This document shows, one piece after another, positions 34,688 through 43,256 of a stretch of DNA of 64,000 nt (position 1 is the first letter of the stretch; the number at the start of each line of letters is the position of its first letter). Below the pieces are notes generated by a model that did not search any database, was not told the origin of the DNA, and saw only the letters and a program-made list of their open reading frames with translations. Both the position numbers and the translations under genes were made by a program. The stretch comes from Lewinellaceae bacterium (GTDB lineage Bacteria > Bacteroidota > Bacteroidia > Chitinophagales > Saprospiraceae), in the NCBI GenBank assembly GCA_020636445.1, contig JACJXV010000002.1:1-64000 (forward strand), in the 5' to 3' direction.

Positions 34688-35335
34688 ATGCAAGTGCTTA
34701 AATCTTTTATTTGGCTAGGGACTTTTGGCATATTAATGCTCGGAACAGCTTGTGGTTCCGACAAAGCCAAAGAAGAGGAAAAAGACCGCTCCGGAATTAA
34801 TCTGGATATTCAATCCGACAAGGGTAATGTCAAGATCAATATTGACCCTTCGGACATGGAGAATACCCTCAAGCAATTGAATGACGGTGAATCGGTAGAG
34901 GTGGTAGATTTTCGCAAACTCAAGGAGCTATTACCGGACAAACTTGCCGGAATGCCACGTACCCGCCATGAGGGTGAAAAAACCGGGATGAGTAACTTTA
35001 AATTTGCCTCCGCCAAAGCTGAATATGAAGAGGGCGACCGCCAGCTCGAAGTGGCTATTGTCGATGTAGGTGGCGTAGGGATGTTAATTACCGGAATGGC
35101 ATCCTGGTCATTGATGGAAATGGATCGTGAGGATGATAATGGGTACGAACGGACTACCACTATTGATGGGTACAAGGCCTTCGAAAAATATGATCGCCAG
35201 GATAAGCGCGGGGAACTAGCGCTGTTGGCGGAAAATCGCTTCATCGTAACCTTGAAAGGGGATAACCTGACGGAAAAAGAAATCCGACAGGCGATGGATA
35301 AGATTGATATCGGCCGGTTGAAGAAGTTGCAGTAA
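34688..35335 (+). CDS. Hypothetical lipoprotein
   Basis: A 215-residue exported lipoprotein with the lipobox LGTAC and modified Cys22. A charged linker (SDKAKEEEKDR) follows. The mature part contains LDIQSDKGNVKINID, PDKLAGMPRTRHEGEKTGM and a later GYKAFEKYDRQDKRGEL, with alternating strands and helices. I cannot name a family; similar small lipoproteins that bind nothing known are common in Bacteroidota. Its leader carries the inverted repeat at 34567-34666, so post-transcriptional control is possible. It converges with the gene at 35378. Confidence 0.75.
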   Translation: MQVLKSFIWLGTFGILMLGTACGSDKAKEEEKDRSGINLDIQSDKGNVKINIDPSDMENTLKQLNDGESVEVVDFRKLKELLPDKLAGMPRTRHEGEKTGMSNFKFASAKAEYEEGDRQLEVAIVDVGGVGMLITGMASWSLMEMDREDDNGYERTTTIDGYKAFEKYDRQDKRGELALLAENRFIVTLKGDNLTEKEIRQAMDKIDIGRLKKLQ

Positions 35336-35350
35336 GCGATTTAGAAATTA

Positions 35351-35384
35351 GAAATGAGAAATTGGATTTCCAATTTCTCATTTC
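35351..35384. terminator. Bidirectional hairpin between convergent genes
   Basis: GAAATGAGAAATTGG (35351-35365) pairs perfectly with CCAATTTCTCATTTC (35370-35384) around a 4-base loop. It lies 15 bases after the lipoprotein stop and includes the stop codon of the opposite gene. Its arms carry the TTTCTCA word of the dispersed heptads. Confidence 0.7.
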
Positions 35385-35749
35385 CGATCAAACACCCGAT
35401 GGAACTTTAACAAATGATCAGGGTCCTGTTCATTATACAGGTGCAGCCAGAGGGTTTTTCGCTGGCGTCGGTCAGTCGGGAAAAGAATCTTGATGGGATT
35501 ATGAACATAGCCGTTGTCCTCAAAGAGCAGGATTTGCCGGTTTCGGGTGTTTAATTGAAACAGAGAAAGCTCCGCAGCCGTTCGGGGGAGGGGAATATCT
35601 TTATATCCTTCTTCACGCAAGAATTGTCGGACCATATCATAGGTTTGTTCCAGGGACCCACTGATAAAGGCAGTTCGATATTCGTAGCCATCGGATTCGC
35701 CCCCCAAATAATCCGAACCCGCAGCTGGAAATTGGTCTCGCAGCGCCAT
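35378..35749 (-). CDS. Hypothetical protein
   Basis: A 123-residue soluble protein from the ATG at 35749 (MALRDQFPAAGSDY). The open frame begins 20 codons earlier, without a better start. No signal peptide, membrane segment or known motif is visible. Segments such as LEQTYDMVRQFLREEGY suggest a helix, and LWLHLYNEQDPDHLL ends the protein. Its stop lies inside the convergent-gene hairpin at 35351-35384. I do not recognise the family, and the gene context gives no hint. Confidence 0.6.
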   Translation of the reverse strand: MALRDQFPAAGSDYLGGESDGYEYRTAFISGSLEQTYDMVRQFLREEGYKDIPLPRTAAELSLFQLNTRNRQILLFEDNGYVHNPIKILFPTDRRQRKTLWLHLYNEQDPDHLLKFHRVFDRK

Positions 35750-36027
35750 GTGATTTGCATTGGGTAACAAGGTTTGCTTGCTACTGCTGGTAAAGTTACG
35801 GATTCGCACCCGATTAGGTTTGCTGTAGGGGAGAATTTACCTGGTTTTCCTCCTTTTCTCCTGCGAAAGATAACCTTAACGATTTAGGGCTTGGTTGGTA
35901 TTTGGTGTCAGCGCAAATTCCACCGACAAGCATTCCGCAGCCTTTGGGTGGGATAATTCGGATTCTTCGAAGGGTAATTGGTCCGAAAAATAGGCTATAT
36001 TCGTGACGATTTTGCACGCAAACAGGT

Positions 36028-37047
36028 ATGGAACAACCGCTTTTCAAGATCCGGGAAAAGGGAAAATACGGATTCATCGATGCCCAGGGGCAGGTTGTCA
36101 TTGAGCCACAGTATCTGGCGGTGGAAGACTATTACCACGGGTTTACCCGCGTTCAGCTGAACGACAAGCTGGTACCCATGGATCCGCTTGGCCGTTTGCT
36201 GATGAAGCATTTTTTCAATTATGTTGGTCATTTTGAGGAAGACCTGGCCCGGGTACAACTGGTCAGTCGCTGGGGTTATATCGACATTAGGGGTAATCTG
36301 AGTATAGACATTCGCTTTGATCAGGCTGGCGATTTTAATAACGGTTTAGCTGCTGTTAGCTGGAATTCGGCATTTGGCCTTATTGATCTAAAAGGAAATT
36401 ATGTGGTGCCGCCCCGCTATGAATGGATGGGGGATTACCGCGAAGGGCTGGCTCCCGTTCGCTGGTTAGGCCGCTCAGGATATGTTGACCGCCATGGAGC
36501 TTTTGTGATTGATACAGCCTATGAACGTTGTTTACCTTTTCAACAAGATCTTGCAGTGATTGTGGATCAGGGCCAGTGGGGCGTTATTAACCGTAATGGA
36601 GACATCTTGTGCGAACCACAGTTTCCATTCCGCGAGGGAATCTCCAACGGTGAGTATTTTGATGGGATGGCCATCGTGACCCAGCAAGGGAAATTCGGGT
36701 TCATCAACCATGAAGGAGAAGTTGTCGTAACTCCCCGTTACGAAGCTGCCGGTGATTTTTGCGAAGGATTGGCTCCGACTCAATTGCATGGGCGTTATGG
36801 GTTTATAAACAAGCAGGACGACATGGTGGTACCTTATATTTATGAGGATGCCGGATTATACGCAGAAGGCCTGGCTCCGGTTCGTCAAAATCGCCAGTGG
36901 GGATATATAGATGCCCGCGGTGAGTGGACTATTCCTCCTAAGTATGATGCTGTGCAAGGTTTTCGGGAAGGCTTGGCCTGGGTTGAAAAGAATGGCCTAT
37001 GGGGTTATATCAACCGCAGTGGTGAATTTATCTGGCGCGAACGGTAA
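36028..37047 (+). CDS. WG-repeat protein
   Basis: A 339-residue protein made almost wholly of about nine WG (KWG) repeats, each roughly 30-35 residues, of the form (W/F)G(Y/F)I(D/N)xxGxxVIxPxY followed by F.EGLA.V. Good copies include KYGFIDAQGQVVIEPQY at residue 13 and QWGYIDARGEWTIPPKY near 292. The middle copies are more divergent. There is no signal peptide, so it should be cytoplasmic or exported by another route. WG repeats are protein-binding or structural, and the partner is unknown. A TATATTCG box at 35996-36003 may be its -7 element. Confidence 0.85.
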   Translation: MEQPLFKIREKGKYGFIDAQGQVVIEPQYLAVEDYYHGFTRVQLNDKLVPMDPLGRLLMKHFFNYVGHFEEDLARVQLVSRWGYIDIRGNLSIDIRFDQAGDFNNGLAAVSWNSAFGLIDLKGNYVVPPRYEWMGDYREGLAPVRWLGRSGYVDRHGAFVIDTAYERCLPFQQDLAVIVDQGQWGVINRNGDILCEPQFPFREGISNGEYFDGMAIVTQQGKFGFINHEGEVVVTPRYEAAGDFCEGLAPTQLHGRYGFINKQDDMVVPYIYEDAGLYAEGLAPVRQNRQWGYIDARGEWTIPPKYDAVQGFREGLAWVEKNGLWGYINRSGEFIWRER

Positions 37048-37286
37048 GCAGTATAAACCCGTCCTGACCCTGCGAATCATGATTTACTTTTTTGGATTGC
37101 CGGCTTGGGGGGCTTTGCCCTTTACCTGATCAGTAATTGTTTAAACTGGCTTTGCGGGAAATTTCAGGTAAACCTTTTATTCCTGCTGTTCCTTAGCGTG
37201 TGGGTTTGTCCCTTTTTCCTATCTTCCGGAAATCTTCGCCTTTGCTAATTTGCTGGAGGCAAATAATGATTACAATTGGGTGCTTC

Positions 37287-37898
37287 ATGCCAGCTGCAGA
37301 TCAGGAAAAATGGGATACCCGATATCGGGAACGGGGTGCCGAAGCTTTCGGGACAGCACCATCCGATTGGTTAGTCCAGCAGATGGATTGGCTTTTGCCT
37401 TTGCGGCCAGGGCCGGTACTTGACTTAGCTTGCGGCAACGGACGGAACGGGCTATATCTGGCGAGGCAAGGGTTCGATGTCGTGGCGTTGGATATTTCAC
37501 CCGTTATAATCAGTTGGTTACGCCAACGGGCCACCGAGGAAGGATTATCCTTGCGGGCAGAAGTCGTTGACTTAACCACTTGGGATCCGGGACCTGAAAT
37601 ATTTGCTATTATTTTGAATTTCAACTTCCTGGAGAGGGATTTATTTCCTGTGATGCAGAAAGTGCTACGCCCCGGCGGGTACTTATTGTTCGAAACCTAT
37701 ACGATTGAGCAAGCGATGCTTGCTGAGGCTCGCCAACCGCGCTACCCACTCAAGGGGAATGAACTGCTGCACGCTTTTCCCAACTTATTGGTACGGCAGT
37801 ACCGGGAAGGAATTTTTCACGAATCAGGTAAAGGTCGCCGCAGGGCGGTTGCAAGTTTGCTGGCAGAAAAGCCGGCAGCCCTTACCGTTATGGACTAA
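37287..37898 (+). CDS. Class I SAM-dependent methyltransferase (TehB-like)
   Basis: A 203-residue methyltransferase. The start at 37287 (MPAADQEKWDTRYRERGAEA) matches the family; an ATG at 37266 is possible, and the open frame's earliest start is not. SAM motif I is VLDLACGNGRNGLYLA, followed by VVALDISP and LNFNFLERDLFPV. The WDTRY and PSDWL segments recall TehB-type tellurite-resistance and small-molecule methyltransferases. The substrate is unknown. The exonuclease gene follows 16 bases later and may be co-transcribed. Confidence 0.87.
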   Translation: MPAADQEKWDTRYRERGAEAFGTAPSDWLVQQMDWLLPLRPGPVLDLACGNGRNGLYLARQGFDVVALDISPVIISWLRQRATEEGLSLRAEVVDLTTWDPGPEIFAIILNFNFLERDLFPVMQKVLRPGGYLLFETYTIEQAMLAEARQPRYPLKGNELLHAFPNLLVRQYREGIFHESGKGRRRAVASLLAEKPAALTVMD

Positions 37899-37914
37899 AT
37901 GACACCAGAGATAT

Positions 37915-38526
37915 ATGCACTATTTAGTAATTGACCTGGAAATGTCAGGAGATGATCCTTCCTGGCATGAAGTAATTCAGATTGGCGCGGTTCTTTATAC
38001 AGCTGATTGGCAGGAGCGGGGTCGCTATACCTCACTTGTCTATCCGGAGAATGAGGAAGCTTTTTCTACCCCCTCAGCAGAAGTACACGGTCTTAGCCTG
38101 GCGGACCTACAGGATGCGCCGATGATGAATGAGGTATTGCCGGCCTTTGAAAACTGGATCGTTGAGAAGATGGGTAAAAGGCCCGATCCCATGGACAATA
38201 GCCGTATTCTACGCAGTGTGCGCCTGGCAGGTTTGGGCATTGCCAATGATTATGCATTTCTCAAGGCTGCCTACCTGTACGATCAACGGCCATGGCCATT
38301 TTCTTACCATTTAATAGATGTGCATTCGCTGACGCACGTTTTGTTCCCCTTACTGCGGGAAGCGGGTGTGGAAACGCCTGCCAAGCAGAGTTTGACCGCC
38401 CTGGCTGCCTATTTTGGCATGGAGCGATCCGGTTTGGATCACGATGCCCTCGATGATGCGGTATTGACGGGACATTGTTTGCAGAAGCTGATGGCTTATT
38501 TTACCAAATTGCGGTATACCCCTTAA
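37915..38526 (+). CDS. DnaQ-like 3'-5' exonuclease
   Basis: A 203-residue DEDD-superfamily exonuclease. ExoI is LVIDLEMSGDDP with the Asp-x-Glu metal ligands, ExoII is AGLGIANDYAFLKA with the Asp, and ExoIII is LDHDALDDAVLT, which ends with the H-x4-D form. Such proteins act in DNA or RNA proofreading or turnover; the ribonuclease or DNA polymerase role is not decidable from sequence. The DUF819 gene begins 26 bases later. Confidence 0.85.
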   Translation: MHYLVIDLEMSGDDPSWHEVIQIGAVLYTADWQERGRYTSLVYPENEEAFSTPSAEVHGLSLADLQDAPMMNEVLPAFENWIVEKMGKRPDPMDNSRILRSVRLAGLGIANDYAFLKAAYLYDQRPWPFSYHLIDVHSLTHVLFPLLREAGVETPAKQSLTALAAYFGMERSGLDHDALDDAVLTGHCLQKLMAYFTKLRYTP

Positions 38527-38552
38527 TTAACCACCCGAAATGTCCACTATTC

Positions 38553-39740
38553 ATGTTTACCTCCAATAGTCTTTATGTGCTGGCTATGCTATGCGGCCTG
38601 GTGGCCGGCTCGGAATGGCTGGTGCGTAACACATTTGCCCGCCACTTCGGCACAGCGTTGTTGGTGATTGTGCTTACCGCCGTGTTAGCCAATATCGGGT
38701 TTATGCCTACGGGCTCTACCCCTGAAAACCCTACCCCGGTGTACGACGGCATTTTTGCGTACGTGGCTCCGCTATCCATTTTCTGGTTACTCCTGGGTGT
38801 TAAGTTGCGGGATATCCTGCAGGCGGGCTTTCCATTACTTTTTTTATTTACCATTGGAGCCATTGGCACTACCCTGGGCGTACTCTCGGGGATGTGGGTG
38901 ATTAATGGCCCGACAGGCATTGGCCCCCTGTACGCGGCAGTTGGGGGCATGTTTACGGGAACCTACATTGGCGGGAGTGTGAATTTTAACGCGGTTGCCT
39001 TGCATTACGATGTTGTGCGGGAGGGCGCCCTATACGGAGGAACTGTAGCGGTTGACAATATTCTGACCACCCTTTGGATGATTGCCACCCTGAGTTTGCC
39101 ACGTTTGTTATTGCCCTTATGGCCGAAAAGCCAGCGGCGGAAAGCAGAGAAAATTGAAATAACCCCGGTTGCTGAACTCGACACAGATGTGGAGTCGGTG
39201 GATCCCTTATCCTTCAGTATGGTTTTGGGATTAGGGTTTGGCAGCTTGTTTTTGTCGAATGCACTGGCTGATTGGTTAAATCAAATAGGGTGGTCTGTTC
39301 CGGCTATATTGATCATAACTACAATTGCCCTGGTAATCGCTCAGTTTCCCATTGCTAAGCGCCTGAAAGGCGGGCAGTTGCTGGGCTTGTTTTCCGTTTA
39401 CCTGTTCTTAGCTGTCATCGGAGCCTTTTGTGATTTAGAAGCATTAAAAACGCTGGAAAACCTGGGCCTTATCCTATTAGTAATGGCCTTGGTAACTGTG
39501 AGTATTCATGGCGTGTTCGTCTTTGGTGCCGCCAGGTTGCTGCGATACGATCTCGATGCTGCTGCCGTTGCCTCACAGGCCAATGTGGGGGGCGCTGGCT
39601 CGGCATTAGCCCTGGCCAGGAGTCTGGGCCGGCAGGATTTAGTTTTACCGGCGGTGCTGCTGGGTGCGCTGGGTACGGCAATAGGGACGTTTATTGCCTT
39701 CTGGGTCAGTGATATCGGGTTACCGTGGTTGCTTGGCTAG
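38553..39740 (+). CDS. DUF819-family membrane protein
   Basis: A 395-residue inner-membrane protein with about eleven to twelve membrane helices, of the DUF819 (YjcL-like) family. Conserved segments are GMFTGTYIGGSVNFNAVALHY and, near the C-terminus, ASQANVGGAGSALALARSLG. The start is put at 38553, because the earlier TTG start lies inside the exonuclease gene. Members are thought to be transporters; the substrate is unknown. It may be the last gene of a three-gene unit with the methyltransferase and exonuclease. Confidence 0.87.
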   Translation: MFTSNSLYVLAMLCGLVAGSEWLVRNTFARHFGTALLVIVLTAVLANIGFMPTGSTPENPTPVYDGIFAYVAPLSIFWLLLGVKLRDILQAGFPLLFLFTIGAIGTTLGVLSGMWVINGPTGIGPLYAAVGGMFTGTYIGGSVNFNAVALHYDVVREGALYGGTVAVDNILTTLWMIATLSLPRLLLPLWPKSQRRKAEKIEITPVAELDTDVESVDPLSFSMVLGLGFGSLFLSNALADWLNQIGWSVPAILIITTIALVIAQFPIAKRLKGGQLLGLFSVYLFLAVIGAFCDLEALKTLENLGLILLVMALVTVSIHGVFVFGAARLLRYDLDAAAVASQANVGGAGSALALARSLGRQDLVLPAVLLGALGTAIGTFIAFWVSDIGLPWLLG

Positions 39741-39937
39741 CTAAGCAAAATGGAGTATTGGTCTCTCGCAGTTTGACGCGTTAAGGGCAAGCGCATTAGC
39801 AACGCTATAATAAACTGCTACCCGTTGGCATGGCCAATGTGCAGTTTTCGCCCCATGGTACAGAAATTTACCTGCGGCATTGGTCTATAAGTAGGTGTTG
39901 ATTTTAAAAGCCCGGTATTTCCTTCGCAAGTAATGTT

Positions 39938-39945
39938 TACCTTTA
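39938..39945 (+). promoter_or_regulatory. Possible -7 box of the PBP1 gene
   Basis: TACCTTTA, one base from the consensus, lies 28 bases before the ATG. No clear -33 TTTG was found. Confidence 0.35.
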
Positions 39946-39973
39946 CGGGGAATTCCACCATTAAATTTTTTTC

Positions 39974-42412
39974 ATGCAAAAGGCATCCTTTTCGCAGCGT
40001 ATTCTGGAACTGACTGGCCGTACCAAACAGGTGTTAAAATCGTTATGGCAGCGTTGGTTAGTCAGGTGGGGGCGGTTTGCGGAGCGTTACCCACGCTGGT
40101 CAAGAATACTGCGGTTTGGGTTCTTGTTGGGTGGCGGTTTTTTCGGATTGCTGATACTGGGTTGGTTGATATTGCTTTGGAGCATCCCCAGTGTTCGGGA
40201 GTTGAGACAATTAGAAACGGAAGTAGCCACAGAAGTATATGCAGCTGATAGTGTACTATTGGGTCGTTATTTTAATGAATTCAGGACGATCGTAGACTTA
40301 CAGGAGATGCCGGAGCATTTGCTGGATGGACTGGTAGCTACCGAGGACGAACGCTTTTACCAACACGGTGGTATTGACTTACGGTCCTGGGGCCGGGTGT
40401 TCTACCGGACTATTCTTCGGGGCGACGATTCCGGGGGCGGCGGAAGTACCATTAGTCAGCAGTTGGCGAAAAACCTTTTTCCCCGGCAGAATTACCGCTT
40501 GCTATCCCTCCCAATCAATAAAATCCGGGAGATTATCATTGCCACCCGCCTGGAGCGAGCATACGAGAAAAAAGCTTTGCTGGCACTGTATCTCAATACT
40601 GTGCCTTTTAGCGAAAACGTCTACGGTATTGAAGTGGCCAGCCGTCGTTTTTTTGATAAAAAACCCCGGGAGTTAACCATAGAGGAAGGAGCTACCCTAA
40701 TAGGAACCTTGCGGGCCACGAGTTATTACAACCCTAATCGTTTTCCGGACCGGGCGACCCAGCGCAGGAATGTTGTACTGGGGCAAATGGTGAAGAATAA
40801 CTATCTCACTGCGGCTGTCCGGGATTCATTGGTGAAATTACCCCTGACGCTGAACTATAACCCGATCATCAAGAACCAGGGCCTGGCCCCTTATTTTCGG
40901 GAATACGTGCGACTTGAATTGGATAAACTCCTGAAAGATTTACGCAAACCCAATGGTGATCCTTATGACATTAATCGCGATGGATTGAAGGTCTATACTA
41001 CGCTACACAGCGGGTTGCAGGCGGAAGCAGAAGCTGCGGTACGGGAGCATTTTGAGGAGATGCAGAAGAATTTTGACCAGCAATGGCGTAACATTCCCAT
41101 TCCCGGGGAGGAAGCTGCCATTGAGCAGATGCGCAAGCAATCCCTTCGTTATCAACGGGCAGTAAGGGACGGGTTGAAAGAGGCTGAAATTGATAAACAG
41201 TTCAACACCCCGCTGGATATGACCCTCTTTAGCTGGGATGGCGAGAAGCAAATGAAGATGACTCCCCAGGATTCGCTGCGCTATTATTTTCGTATGCTTC
41301 AGGTAGGTTTTATTGCGGTAGAACCCTATACCGGATTTGTACGCGCCTGGGTTGGGGGAATTGATCATGAGCGTTTCCAGTTTGATCATGTGGTTGCCCG
41401 CCGGCAGGCCGGATCGGCCTTTAAGCCCTTTGTCTATGCACAGGCCTTGCGCAATGGAATTAATCCTTGTGATCAGATTCCCAACAATCTGATCGTATAC
41501 CACGAGTATCGTAAGGGAGAATGGATGATCAAAAATTATCGGCAGGAGGACCCCGAGCCACACATTAATCCAACCACCGGAAAGGATGAAGATGATTGGG
41601 TGCCTCAGAATGCTGATGGTAAGTATGGGGGAAGTTATTCCATGGAAGGCGCATTGACGAATTCGATCAACACCATAACGGTATCGTTGATTATGCGTAC
41701 CGGTGTTGATGCAGTGATTGATTTAGCTCAAAAGCTGGGGATTACCTCAGAGATTCCCCGCGAACCTTCTATTGCATTGGGCACCGCCGAAGTATCGCTT
41801 TTAGATATGACAACTGCCTTTGCCACCATTGCCAGCAGGGGGCAAAAGGTAACGCCAAAGGTTATTCAGCGCATAGAAACGCAGGATGGCAAAGTACTGT
41901 TGGATTTGTCCAAATCATCCAGCTCTCAAGTACTAGAGGTTGAAAATGCCGATATGATTACCCGAATGCTGCAATCTGTTGCTTCGTATGGGACGGCTTC
42001 CCGGTTACGTTGGCGGTATGGGTTGACCACACAGCCTATCGCCGGGAAAACCGGGACTACCCAGAACCATGCCGATGGCTGGTTCGTTGGCTTTAACCCT
42101 GCCTTGGCTGCAGGGGTATGGGTAGGTGGCGACTCGCCGCTGGTACGCTTTCGAAATTTTGAATATGGACAGGGAGCCGCTTCTGCCTTGCCGGTTTGGG
42201 CCTTGTTCATGAAGCGGGTTTATGATAATCCCCAGCTTGTTCGCTGGCAAGGGCAAGCTTTCCCAACACTAGAGCCCAGTTTGGCAGCGCGGTTGAATTG
42301 CCCCGCGCATATTAAATCCCCGGAAGAAATACTGGCTGATTCCCTGGCTGCCGATTCTTTATTGCAATTGGAACTGCTACGGGCGGATTCTCTTTTATTG
42401 GAAAATAACTAA
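39974..42412 (+). CDS. Bifunctional penicillin-binding protein 1 (transglycosylase/transpeptidase)
   Basis: An 812-residue class A penicillin-binding protein that polymerises and crosslinks peptidoglycan. One membrane anchor lies at about residues 45-72. The glycosyltransferase domain has the catalytic Glu124 in EDERFYQHGG and GGSTISQQLAKNLF. The transpeptidase domain carries Ser481-x-x-Lys in GSAFKPF, Ser564-x-Asn566 in TNSINTI, and Lys692-Thr-Gly in KTGTTQNHADGWFVG. The C-terminal tail is rich in Asp, Ser and Leu. The NUDIX gene follows 11 bases after the stop, suggesting one transcript. Confidence 0.95.
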   Translation: MQKASFSQRILELTGRTKQVLKSLWQRWLVRWGRFAERYPRWSRILRFGFLLGGGFFGLLILGWLILLWSIPSVRELRQLETEVATEVYAADSVLLGRYFNEFRTIVDLQEMPEHLLDGLVATEDERFYQHGGIDLRSWGRVFYRTILRGDDSGGGGSTISQQLAKNLFPRQNYRLLSLPINKIREIIIATRLERAYEKKALLALYLNTVPFSENVYGIEVASRRFFDKKPRELTIEEGATLIGTLRATSYYNPNRFPDRATQRRNVVLGQMVKNNYLTAAVRDSLVKLPLTLNYNPIIKNQGLAPYFREYVRLELDKLLKDLRKPNGDPYDINRDGLKVYTTLHSGLQAEAEAAVREHFEEMQKNFDQQWRNIPIPGEEAAIEQMRKQSLRYQRAVRDGLKEAEIDKQFNTPLDMTLFSWDGEKQMKMTPQDSLRYYFRMLQVGFIAVEPYTGFVRAWVGGIDHERFQFDHVVARRQAGSAFKPFVYAQALRNGINPCDQIPNNLIVYHEYRKGEWMIKNYRQEDPEPHINPTTGKDEDDWVPQNADGKYGGSYSMEGALTNSINTITVSLIMRTGVDAVIDLAQKLGITSEIPREPSIALGTAEVSLLDMTTAFATIASRGQKVTPKVIQRIETQDGKVLLDLSKSSSSQVLEVENADMITRMLQSVASYGTASRLRWRYGLTTQPIAGKTGTTQNHADGWFVGFNPALAAGVWVGGDSPLVRFRNFEYGQGAASALPVWALFMKRVYDNPQLVRWQGQAFPTLEPSLAARLNCPAHIKSPEEILADSLAADSLLQLELLRADSLLLENN

Positions 42413-42423
42413 CGATAAAATAC

Positions 42424-42981
42424 ATGCTGTCGAGGCCTGTCAAGTGGGAGAAAGAAAAATCGGAATATGGCCCAGAGCTGCGCTTATTCCGCGTTCGGTT
42501 CGATTGGTTAATTAACCCCCGAACGGGTTCTTCAGAACAGATGACTATACTGGAGGGGCCTGATTCCGCCAATGTGGTGGCGATTACACCTGCCCGGGAA
42601 ATGGTTTTTGTTCGCCAATTTCGGGTAGGCATTGGCCAGTACACCCTGGAACTTCCTGGAGGCATTATCGAACAGGAGGAAGATAAACGCACCGGGGCTG
42701 CCCGTGAGCTGCGGGAAGAAACGGGTTATGGCGGATCAGATTGGACGTATCTGGGGAAGGTAGCGTCAAATCCGGTTTTTATGGATAGCTATGTCCATCA
42801 CTTTCTTCTACGGCATGCGCAAATTACCTCTACCCAACAACTAGATTCCGGGGAAGAAGTCGAAGTCGTGCTGCTCCAAATGGAAGAAGTCGAAAAGCGC
42901 TGGCGCCAGGGTGGATTTTTACATCCCCATACCGTAACGGCATTGCAGTTGTTTTTTCAGCAGCAACGGAATTCCTTTTAA
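42424..42981 (+). CDS. NUDIX hydrolase (ADP-ribose pyrophosphatase-like)
   Basis: A 185-residue hydrolase of nucleoside-diphosphate derivatives. The Nudix box is complete: G-x5-E-x7-REExxEE, seen as GGIIEQEEDKRTGAAREL followed by REETGYGG. VVAITPAREMVFVRQFRVGI and the placement of the box resemble ADP-ribose or sugar-nucleotide pyrophosphatases. The ATG at 42424 lies 11 bases after the PBP1 stop. The 275-base gap after it shows no gene or clear terminator. Confidence 0.9.
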   Translation: MLSRPVKWEKEKSEYGPELRLFRVRFDWLINPRTGSSEQMTILEGPDSANVVAITPAREMVFVRQFRVGIGQYTLELPGGIIEQEEDKRTGAARELREETGYGGSDWTYLGKVASNPVFMDSYVHHFLLRHAQITSTQQLDSGEEVEVVLLQMEEVEKRWRQGGFLHPHTVTALQLFFQQQRNSF

Positions 42982-43256
42982 GCCCCGTATAATTACCTGC
43001 TCAGGTTGATTTTTTGTGTGCGTTGATTATTAACTTTTACTACACCCACTGGATAGGCTCTCCAGGCCGTCAAGAGACGAAAAGCTGGGGCGTTGAAACC
43101 CCTTGGATTTAAAGATCAATAATGCCGCTGCTCGTCTGACCAACTCTTGGACAAACAATACTTGTAAGGGTCTTGTCCTTAAATAAGTAGACACCCTTCA
43201 CTAATGACAATCGTCAACCCAAAATTTCCAAATTACCAGACCGCTGGTGCCAGGCA

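Noticed and set aside
38475..38552. TTG start for the DUF819 protein inside the exonuclease gene
   Set aside because: It would add a non-membrane stretch overlapping the upstream gene; the ATG at 38553 starts directly with the first helix.
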